A stretch of 9,296 nt of DNA from Gammaproteobacteria bacterium (GTDB lineage: Bacteria > Pseudomonadota > Gammaproteobacteria > UBA5335 > SLRW01): NCBI GenBank assembly GCA_007130745.1, contig SLRW01000156.1, forward strand, positions 1-9,296, in the 5' to 3' direction. Shown here in pieces: positions 1 to 6,054 of this stretch. Under the pieces are notes generated by a model, which saw only the letters and a list, made by a program, of their open reading frames with translations, ran no database searches and was not told the DNA's origin. Numbering within the stretch: position 1 is the first letter of the stretch; the number at the start of each line of letters is the position of its first letter. The translations under genes and the position numbers were made by a program.

Positions 1-1705
1 AACACAGATCCAGCCACACCGGGTCATGATCCGAGCCTCTGAACACCGTCCCCCGGGCGGCCTCCGGATAGCGCCCGTCATAGGCCAGAAACCAGGGCTC
101 ATCGGCATTGATATGCCAGATACCCGCCTGCTGCACTCGCGTGGCCAGTTCAGCAGGCGCCAGCAAATGATCCAGGTAGCCTGATTCGCCGTTAAACACA
201 TAAGTATAACGCCGTTCGCGGGGCACCCGGTCGGCAATCAAATCCACAAAGCCGGCTGAAGTAAACACTGCCACCGGGTCTTCCCCGCCATAAGCATTGA
301 TATCCCCCAGCACCAGCAGCGGCTCATCCAGCTCATCGGAGAATTCCAGCAAGGCGCTGGATTGCCCGGTTCGCAAACGGTTCCAGCAACCCTGCCCCAG
401 ATCAATATCTCCGGCCGGGGGGCAACGAATCTTGGACTTGGAATGCACCACGGCCACCGCAAAAGCCCCCGGCCATGAATCCGCCCCGGTCTTTGCTGCC
501 CCCCGGAAACGGCCCACAGCCGGCGGCCGCAAATGCGCGCCGGCCTTGTCGCGCTGCAACGGGCCCAGCGCCTGTACTCGCGCGGGCCTGTAGATCAGGG
601 ACACCTTGATGGCATCGTCACCGGTGCCTTGAGGCCCTTTCAGGTGACGGTATCGACCCTCTGCCGGCAAGTCCCGGTTCAAATACTCGAGCAGATCGGC
701 CACCGCAGCCGGATTATTCTCTACCTCCACCAACCCCACAATATCGGCATCCAGCGCCTTGAGGGCTGACACCAGGCGTGCGCGTTGCTGTTCCAGTCCG
801 GCCCGGCTGCGGGCGCCACGCTGCCCCAGGCTGATGAAATAATTTTCCAGATTGAAAGCGGCCAGACGAACAGCGCCCCCAGCCGGCCCGGGCGGCGGTG
901 GCGGTCTTGGATTAGCCTCTGTAAATTGCGGCGGACGCAGCGGATGAATGCGGTAATTATCGAAGGCCCAGGCCAGTACGCCGATGAGATCCTCAATCGT
1001 GCTGCCCACCCGCCGGGTGCCCTGTTCATCGAGCCAGGGCAGCGGGGATGGCCAGCTGTGGTAGCTGCCGTCATCCAGAATAATCCGCCGCCCCCGATTA
1101 GCAGCCGCATCGCCGCCGGTAAAGTTGGTCGGGCGAAACAAGCGCCCGTCCGCAGAAAGCACCAGGGAACCATAACGCGCCAGTTGATGCGTACCACTGA
1201 CCGTCAGCGTCTGCGGGAACCGCACCTTTAGCCCTTCAAGACGCGCCAGCGGGGTATCCGGCGGCAATTGCAGCACCACGGGCCGGGGCAGGCCGGCCTC
1301 ACCACAATCGCGCACATCGCGCAGGCGGGTGAGTTGCTGCTGCCCCCTGAACACGCCGATGCGCGCTTCAAATCGCAGCCGTTGCCCCGGCCGGATCAAC
1401 GCATCAAGGCGATCGTCGGGTTCCGGAACATAGACAAAGATCCCGGCCGGCAAGCGCGCATCTTCGCGGGGACCGTGCTGGATCCAGAAACCATTGATGC
1501 CTTCACGCCCGGGGAAGGCCGCGGTGACTACCCCCTCAACCCGGACCTGTCTGCCCGACGCCACCGCCTCCCCTGCATAGCCCTTGATCCGGTGAATACT
1601 GTCAGCCACACCGCCGCAATCGGCGGCAACAGGCCACGGCCATAACAACAAAAAACAGCACAGTGCGCTACCCAGACGGGCTGAAAGAATCTTGAGTGAG
1701 ATCAC
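1..1705 (-). CDS. ExeM/NucH-family secreted endonuclease (3' end outside window)
   Basis: The frame is open from the start to the left edge, about 568 residues, with no stop in the window. Likely role: a secreted metal-dependent nuclease that degrades extracellular DNA (family knowledge). Seen: a signal peptide (K5, R10, hydrophobic core 14-22, cleavage after VAA at about residue 28). An OB-fold-like region at about 40-120 contains VRVEGVVTA and GFWIQ. A proline-rich linker follows, then an endonuclease/exonuclease/phosphatase domain: AFNLENYF near 283, DIVGLVEVENN (catalytic Glu) near 320, GDDAIKV near 360, GDINAYGGEDPV near 467, YLDHLLA near 507 and GSDHDPV near 556. The GTG at 1705 is chosen because AGGGAGG (1711-1717) lies five bases upstream and the signal peptide then begins normally. 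An in-frame ATG pair at 1747/1744 would add up to 14 residues but has only a weak ribosome site. Odd: the usual NHFKSK motif reads VHSKSK. Divergent from the gene at 1827. Confidence 0.9.
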   Translation of the reverse strand, partial: MISLKILSARLGSALCCFLLLWPWPVAADCGGVADSIHRIKGYAGEAVASGRQVRVEGVVTAAFPGREGINGFWIQHGPREDARLPAGIFVYVPEPDDRLDALIRPGQRLRFEARIGVFRGQQQLTRLRDVRDCGEAGLPRPVVLQLPPDTPLARLEGLKVRFPQTLTVSGTHQLARYGSLVLSADGRLFRPTNFTGGDAAANRGRRIILDDGSYHSWPSPLPWLDEQGTRRVGSTIEDLIGVLAWAFDNYRIHPLRPPQFTEANPRPPPPPGPAGGAVRLAAFNLENYFISLGQRGARSRAGLEQQRARLVSALKALDADIVGLVEVENNPAAVADLLEYLNRDLPAEGRYRHLKGPQGTGDDAIKVSLIYRPARVQALGPLQRDKAGAHLRPPAVGRFRGAAKTGADSWPGAFAVAVVHSKSKIRCPPAGDIDLGQGCWNRLRTGQSSALLEFSDELDEPLLVLGDINAYGGEDPVAVFTSAGFVDLIADRVPRERRYTYVFNGESGYLDHLLAPAELATRVQQAGIWHINADEPWFLAYDGRYPEAARGTVFRGSDHDPVWLDLC

Positions 1706-1826
1706 CCGGGCCTCCCTGCTCGTGGTGTCGATACGGCGGTTCATCATAGACAGCCCCACAACATTTGACAATTACACCATTTAATGTAAACGTCACTACC
1801 GGTCATGTTTTCAGGAGCAGACAGCC
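1706..1826. promoter_or_regulatory. Divergent intergenic control region with AT-rich dyad
   Basis: This gap separates the divergent nuclease and diiron genes, so it must hold both promoters. The stretch 1760-1795 is distinctly AT-rich against a GC-rich background. It contains TTACA (1772-1776) and TGTAA (1784-1788) as an inverted repeat with an 8-base centre. A second, wider pair is ACATT (1761-1765) with AATGT (1783-1787). TTGACA at 1765-1770 matches a -35 box on the plus strand, but no good -10 follows at 17 bases. On the minus strand TGTAAT (1776-1771) is a plausible -10. The dyad could be a repressor operator. AGGAG at 1813-1817 is the ribosome site of the gene at 1827. Confidence 0.4.
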
Positions 1827-2723
1827 ATGAGTGCCCACGCAGCTACCACAAACAATTTCAGGCATCCGCCCATAGAGCGGCGTGACATCAGTTTTGAGCT
1901 TAATGAGGATATTCCCCGCCACTGGCACGGGGGTGACCCTTTCATCACCACTTTTTTCAACGGGCTGTCGATCCTGTTTCCGGAAGGGGAACAATTTTTC
2001 ATCGACAGCGTGCGCCATTATCGCGACCAGATTGACGACCCGCGGTTGCTGAAAGACATACGCGGTTTTATTGGCCAGGAGGCCATGCACAGTCGCGAAC
2101 ATCTGCGTTACAACGAATTGCTTGACAAACAGGGCTATCCAGCCAACCGTCTGCACGAGAAACTCAAGGGCATTCTCGCCTTCGTGCGCCGTCGGACGTC
2201 CCCCAAACAACAACTCGCCGCGACCTGTGCGCTGGAACACTTCACGGCCATCCTGGCCGATGTGGCCCTGCGTGACCGCCGCGTGTATGCCGGGGTGCAT
2301 CCGGTGTTCCGGGACCTGTGGCGCTGGCACGCCATTGAGGAAACCGAACACAAGGCAGTGGCCTACGATGTTTATCAAGCCATGTTCCCGGGCTTTTGGG
2401 GTTACCTCACCCGCATCCGCGCCATGATTCGCGTCACCATCCTGTTTATGTGGCGCGCCAACTCACACCATATCGCCTTGTTACGTGCTGACGGCCAGCT
2501 CTGGAATCTGCGCGGGTGGAGCCGGGTCCTGCACTGGTTCTGGGTCCGTCCGGGGATGTTCCGCCAGGTCCTGCCGGCGTACTTTGCCTACTATCGCCCG
2601 AGCTATCATCCCTGGGACCATGACAACAGGGATCTGGTCGAATACTGGAAGAAATCGCTGGAGCGCAAGGGTTACGGCACCCATCATCAAGACTACGAGA
2701 ACGAAGCAACCGCGGTCGCGTGA
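1827..2723 (+). CDS. PF10118/COG3687 ferritin-like putative metal-dependent hydrolase
   Basis: A 298-residue protein with no signal peptide and no clear membrane span, so probably cytoplasmic. It resembles the PF10118 'predicted metal-dependent hydrolase' family, helical proteins with a putative diiron site and no firmly established substrate. Carboxylate and histidine ligands expected of a ferritin-like four-helix site are visible: E55 (in FPEGEQFF), E85-x-x-H88 (in GQEAMHSREH), E137 (in CALEHFTA) and E172-x-x-H175 (in IEETEHKAVAYD). The C-terminal third is rich in Trp, Tyr and His. Length is close to that usual for the family. The ATG at 1827 has AGGAG nine bases upstream. It is divergent from the secreted nuclease, convergent with pckA, and appears monocistronic, ending 25 bases before a strong terminator. 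Family members are annotated as hydrolases, but a diiron oxygenase-like activity is equally compatible with these ligands. The family call is firm; the reaction is unknown. Confidence 0.9.
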   Translation: MSAHAATTNNFRHPPIERRDISFELNEDIPRHWHGGDPFITTFFNGLSILFPEGEQFFIDSVRHYRDQIDDPRLLKDIRGFIGQEAMHSREHLRYNELLDKQGYPANRLHEKLKGILAFVRRRTSPKQQLAATCALEHFTAILADVALRDRRVYAGVHPVFRDLWRWHAIEETEHKAVAYDVYQAMFPGFWGYLTRIRAMIRVTILFMWRANSHHIALLRADGQLWNLRGWSRVLHWFWVRPGMFRQVLPAYFAYYRPSYHPWDHDNRDLVEYWKKSLERKGYGTHHQDYENEATAVA

Positions 2724-2748
2724 AGCCTGATCCCGGGTGCCCTCATGA

Positions 2749-2782
2749 CATGAAAAAGCCCGCTTGAGCGGGCTTTTTCATG
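2749..2782. terminator. Bidirectional intrinsic terminator
   Basis: A perfect inverted repeat with 16-base arms (2749-2764 and 2767-2782) surrounds a two-base centre; in practice the loop is TTGA. The GC core GCCCGC/GCGGGC is flanked by A5 on the left and T5 on the right, so either strand yields a hairpin followed by a U-run. It lies between the convergent diiron gene (stop at 2723) and pckA (stop at 2802) and can serve both. Confidence 0.93.
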
Positions 2783-2801
2783 CTTGGGTGAGGCCTCTCA
2801 T

Positions 2802-4499
2802 TTACATCACCGGTTCTATGCCCAGCTCGGCAAAGCCCCTGGCTTCGAAATTCTGCCGGAACATATCCCGCAAATGGCGGGCCTGGGCATCATAGGCTTC
2901 GGTATCGGACCAGGTAGAACGCGGATCCAGTATCTCGTCCGGCACCCCGGGGCAGGCCACCGGCATGCGCAGCCCGAAGATGGGATGTTCGCGCGTCTCC
3001 ACCTGGTTGAAATCACCCCGCAACGCGGCATTGAGCAGCGCGCGTGTGTGATGGATGGAGATGCGTTTTCCGACCCCGTAGGGGCCGCCCGACCACCCCG
3101 TATTCAGCAGAATACAGCAGGCGTCCTGGTCCTCGATCTTGCTTGCAAGAATGCGGGCGTATTCGGAGGGCTTGCGAGCCATAAACGGCGCCCCGAAACA
3201 AGCGCTGAAAGCGGCTTTGGGCTCGGTTACGCCGACTTCGGTGCCCGCCAGCTTGGCGGTGAAACCGGACACGAAGTGATACATCACGTCTTTCTTGTCC
3301 AGAATGGACACAGGCGGCAACACCCCGAAAGCATCGGCGGTCAACAGCACAATGGTGCGGGGGTGCGGCCCGCGCGCACCGGGCGCCACATTGGGGTTAC
3401 AGGATAGCGGGTAGGAAAAGCGTGTGTTTTCGGTAATCGAGCGGTCCGTCAGGTCGAGATCCTGCGGGTGCGTCTCGGCCAGCGGCTTGCCGGGCAGAGC
3501 CGGCACATTCTCAATCAGGGTGCCGGGCATGGACAGCGCCGCGGCAATCACCGGTTCGGCTTCCTTGTCCAGATCCACCAGCTTGGCGTAACAGCCGCCC
3601 TCAAAGTTAGATACCCCGTTGGCCGTCCAGGCGTGTTCGTCGTCACCGATCAGCTGGCGATGCGGATCAGCCGAGAGGGTCGTTTTACCGGTACCACTGA
3701 GGCCGAACAAAATGGCGCCATCACCCTCTTCGCCGACATTGGCCGAGCAGTGCATTGACAGCTCACCCATCTCCGGCAGCAGGTAATTCATCACCGTGAA
3801 CATGGCTTTCTTGTTAATGCCGCAATAATCCGCTGGCCCCAGCACCAGCACCAGCCGCCGCTGCAGATCAATAATTACAGCGCGCTCTGACCGGGTGCCG
3901 TCGCGTGCAGGATCACAGCGGAAACTGGGCACGTTGAGCAACGTCCAGCGCCGGGCCTCGGCATCGGCCACGCCAGCCAGGGACTCGACGAACATATTGC
4001 GCACGAACAGGGCATGGGTCGCGTATTCGCCCACAAAGCGGTGCGGCACGGCGTAGGACGGATCCCAGCCACAGTAAACATCTTCTACATAGAGACGCTC
4101 GGCATGCGCATTGAGATGTGTCACCACGCGCTCGACCAGGGCGTCAAAGGCGCCCGGATCAAAGGGGCGGAAGTCATCCTTCCACCACACATGCTCCTCG
4201 ACCTCGGGGCGGGCCACGCCATAGGTGTCCTTGACCGGACGCCCGGTACAGTCCGGGTCCGAATAAAACACCAGCGGCCCTTCCTTGCCCAGAGCCGTGG
4301 CAAAAGCTTTTTGCTCGTGGTCACCGCCATCATGGCGCACCCGGCCACGATCATAACGAATGGCTTCTTCGAACAGCTCGTCACGGCTCAATCCGTAACG
4401 GTATTCAACCCCGCGCAGACCCAGGGTCTGTTCCAGCTCGGCCTGAAAATCCGCGGACACCTTCTCTACCCGCTCCCCATCCTGCTGATAAGCACTCAT
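2802..4499 (-). CDS. pckA: Phosphoenolpyruvate carboxykinase (ATP)
   Basis: Cytoplasmic enzyme of gluconeogenesis: oxaloacetate + ATP gives phosphoenolpyruvate + ADP + CO2. The protein is 565 residues, slightly longer than the usual 520-540. Seen: P-loop GLSGTGKT (266-273), kinase-2 motif LIGDDEH (283-289), NFEGGCYAK (298-306), TENTR (356-360, R360 matching the nucleotide-site arginine), LTADAFGVLPP (386-396), TGWSGGPYG (467-475), and the metal ligands K231 and H250. The ATG at 4499 is chosen because a GAGAG-type site lies just upstream and MSAY begins a normal N-terminus. The frame stays open upstream to 4628, and ATG 4511 is an alternative without a good ribosome site. Odd: the usual TGRSPKDK is TGRPVKDT (85-92), GADP is GWDP (144-147), and GE-x-KK is GINKK (227-231). 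These are listed as a finding. It is probably transcribed alone, since a hairpin separates it from the transporter gene upstream and a strong terminator follows it. Confidence 0.96.
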   Translation of the reverse strand: MSAYQQDGERVEKVSADFQAELEQTLGLRGVEYRYGLSRDELFEEAIRYDRGRVRHDGGDHEQKAFATALGKEGPLVFYSDPDCTGRPVKDTYGVARPEVEEHVWWKDDFRPFDPGAFDALVERVVTHLNAHAERLYVEDVYCGWDPSYAVPHRFVGEYATHALFVRNMFVESLAGVADAEARRWTLLNVPSFRCDPARDGTRSERAVIIDLQRRLVLVLGPADYCGINKKAMFTVMNYLLPEMGELSMHCSANVGEEGDGAILFGLSGTGKTTLSADPHRQLIGDDEHAWTANGVSNFEGGCYAKLVDLDKEAEPVIAAALSMPGTLIENVPALPGKPLAETHPQDLDLTDRSITENTRFSYPLSCNPNVAPGARGPHPRTIVLLTADAFGVLPPVSILDKKDVMYHFVSGFTAKLAGTEVGVTEPKAAFSACFGAPFMARKPSEYARILASKIEDQDACCILLNTGWSGGPYGVGKRISIHHTRALLNAALRGDFNQVETREHPIFGLRMPVACPGVPDEILDPRSTWSDTEAYDAQARHLRDMFRQNFEARGFAELGIEPVM

Positions 4500-4594
4500 G
4501 ACATCTCTCATTATGACAATCCCGGCAGACTGATCCCCAAACAGGTTGCGGGCAATGCGCAATGGCGCCTGGCACCCCCAAAAACGCGGCAAAA
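4500..4594 (-). promoter_or_regulatory. pckA: Probable pckA promoter region
   Basis: The sequence between the hairpin after the transporter gene and the pckA start. Read on the minus strand, CATAAT (4517-4512) resembles a -10 box, but no convincing -35 lies 16-18 bases upstream, so activator dependence is possible. A short dyad, TTGCG (4546-4550) with CGCAA (4558-4562), sits upstream and could be a regulator site. The GAGAG ribosome site is immediately before the ATG at 4499. If CATAAT is used, the leader is very short. Confidence 0.25.
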
Positions 4595-4636
4595 GCAGCA
4601 GGCTACTGTGTCCACGCCGGACAGGCAAGCTGCTGC
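4595..4636 (-). terminator. Putative terminator after the UMF1 transporter gene
   Basis: Read on the minus strand, GCAGCAG (4636-4630) pairs with CTGCTGC (4601-4595). Inside it, TGTCC (4623-4619 as read on the minus strand) pairs with GGACA (4613-4609) around a five-base loop. TTTT follows directly (4594-4591), with a second T5 run shortly after. The two stems are separated by an unpaired 6/7-base internal loop, so it is weaker than the terminator at 2749. It begins 24 bases after the transporter stop codon. Confidence 0.4.
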
Positions 4637-4660
4637 CCGACAGGCCGCAACTTCAGTGAC

Positions 4661-6031
4661 TCAGGCCGTCATTGCCCGCGCATCCCAGCGCCTGGCCATC
4701 TCACGTCCGCGCACCTGATCCAGCGGCAGGCAGGCCACGATTGCCAGTATGAACAAAGCCACACAAAGCAGCATGGAAGCATGCAGACCCACAATATTCT
4801 GTAACGCCCCGAGGCTGAGTATCCCCATCACTGCAGCCAGTTTTGCGGCCAGCCCCCAGAAACCGAAAAACTCGGCCGACTTGTCCCGTGGCGACAGGAT
4901 ACTGACCATCGCCCGACCGGCCGACTGGCTGGATCCCAGACTCATGCCGGCCAGCGAACCGACCACTAAAAACACGTGCTGAGCCTGTAATTCGACCCCC
5001 AGCCAGCGACCGGCCAGCGCTGCCAGGTGCGGTGTCATATAGATACACAGGATTGTAGCAATCCACAGCAGCAAGGTCATGATGTAGGTGCTGCGCGCGC
5101 CAATACGGTCCTGTAACCAGCCGAAGCCAAGCGCTCCAACCGCAGCGAATATCTGCACCACGATAAACATGATGTTACGCACACTGGTGTCCCAGCCAAT
5201 CACCTGGGCACCATAGATAAACGAGAACGTAATGATGATGTAGATGCCGCCCATGGCAAAAAATATGGACAACATCATCAGGCCCAGATCACGAAAATGA
5301 CGCAGATCACGTACGGTATCGCTCACCCGCAAAAGCCCCACGCCCACATAACCCTGCCCTGGTGGCAATTGCCGGGCTACTCCGCGCTCACGCACCCACA
5401 TAAAGGTAGGGATGGCCGCCAACAGAAAGAAGGCCGCCGCAAAAGGACCGACCCAGCGGATACGCTCATAGTTTTCCGCACTAACCTCGCCCAGCACCAC
5501 AAGCGTAAAGCCGGCGGCAAAAAGCCCGCCTATATAACCCAGCGCCCAACCAAATCCGGATATACGCCCCTGATCCGCCGGCGGCCCCAGACCGGGCAGA
5601 AAACTGGCAATAAAAGACTCGCCCACGGCGTAGGCATAGTTGGATATCACAATCAGGATGATGGCCGGCAGGATATAACCCGGCTCAATGAAATAAAGCA
5701 GCGCGGTGGCAAATACAGTGACAATATAACTGCCGAACAGAAACTGCTTGCGCCGGGCGGTGAAGTCCATCAATGCGCCGAGCAGGGGTCCGGAGACCAC
5801 CACCATCATGTAACTGGTGGCCAATGCGGCACTCCAGAGCAGGTTTCCCAACCGGTAGTCATCCCCGCGATCGCCGACAATCACCCGTGTAAACAGGTCA
5901 CCGAAGACCACCGTGATAATCAACAGGGTATAGGCCTGGTTGGCAAAATCGAACATGGCCCAGCCGAAGATCTCACGACGGGGCGCACGAGGAGGATCAG
6001 GGCGCACGAGGGTGTCCTGCCCGGCTGACAA
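4661..6031 (-). CDS. UMF1-family major facilitator superfamily transporter
   Basis: A 456-residue inner-membrane protein with about 12 hydrophobic segments, resembling the UMF1/Atg22-like branch (PF11700) of the major facilitator superfamily. Seen: FDFANQAY (27-34), matching the family's DWANSAF-type start of helix 1; the loop motif GALMDFTARRK (85-95), equivalent to MFS motif A; FLPGL (144-148) followed by GRISGFGWALGYIGG (155-169); and GSSQSAGRAM with SPRDKSAEFFGFW (366-392), the family's second-half signature. The charged loop between helices 6 and 7 lies at about 213-248. The TTG at 6031 is chosen because AGGAG (6044-6040) sits eight bases upstream; GTG at 6007 is an alternative. The frame runs further upstream to 6178, but that would overlap mltD by over 120 bases. 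The gap to mltD is 23 bases, indicating one operon. The substrate cannot be read from the sequence; members of the family are mostly uncharacterised. Confidence 0.9.
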   Translation of the reverse strand: MSAGQDTLVRPDPPRAPRREIFGWAMFDFANQAYTLLIITVVFGDLFTRVIVGDRGDDYRLGNLLWSAALATSYMMVVVSGPLLGALMDFTARRKQFLFGSYIVTVFATALLYFIEPGYILPAIILIVISNYAYAVGESFIASFLPGLGPPADQGRISGFGWALGYIGGLFAAGFTLVVLGEVSAENYERIRWVGPFAAAFFLLAAIPTFMWVRERGVARQLPPGQGYVGVGLLRVSDTVRDLRHFRDLGLMMLSIFFAMGGIYIIITFSFIYGAQVIGWDTSVRNIMFIVVQIFAAVGALGFGWLQDRIGARSTYIMTLLLWIATILCIYMTPHLAALAGRWLGVELQAQHVFLVVGSLAGMSLGSSQSAGRAMVSILSPRDKSAEFFGFWGLAAKLAAVMGILSLGALQNIVGLHASMLLCVALFILAIVACLPLDQVRGREMARRWDARAMTA

Positions 6032-6054
6032 GGTCTGTGCTCCTGTAGCGCTAA

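Noticed and set aside
721..1197. A 158-codon minus-strand open frame in the left region
   Set aside because: It is out of frame with the nuclease, whose frame runs unbroken through the same bases and carries all conserved motifs.
1803..2378. A 191-codon minus-strand open frame opposite the diiron gene
   Set aside because: The plus-strand gene has a good ribosome site and metal-ligand motifs; the antisense product is unrecognisable.
4500..4628. An N-terminal extension of PckA starting at 4628
   Set aside because: It would add 43 residues unlike any PckA, run through the terminator-like hairpin, and lacks a ribosome site; ATG 4499 fits the family length better.
2784..4718. Long plus-strand open frames opposite pckA (2784-3407, 3468-3758, 4014-4718)
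   Set aside because: They lie antisense to a clear pckA gene, their translations show no family motif, and they have the low-complexity Arg/Gly/His look of GC-rich shadow frames.
5297..6028. A 243-codon plus-strand open frame opposite the transporter gene
   Set aside because: The minus-strand translation is a convincing 12-helix membrane protein; the plus-strand product is a hydrophilic His/Gln-rich shadow with no recognisable domain.
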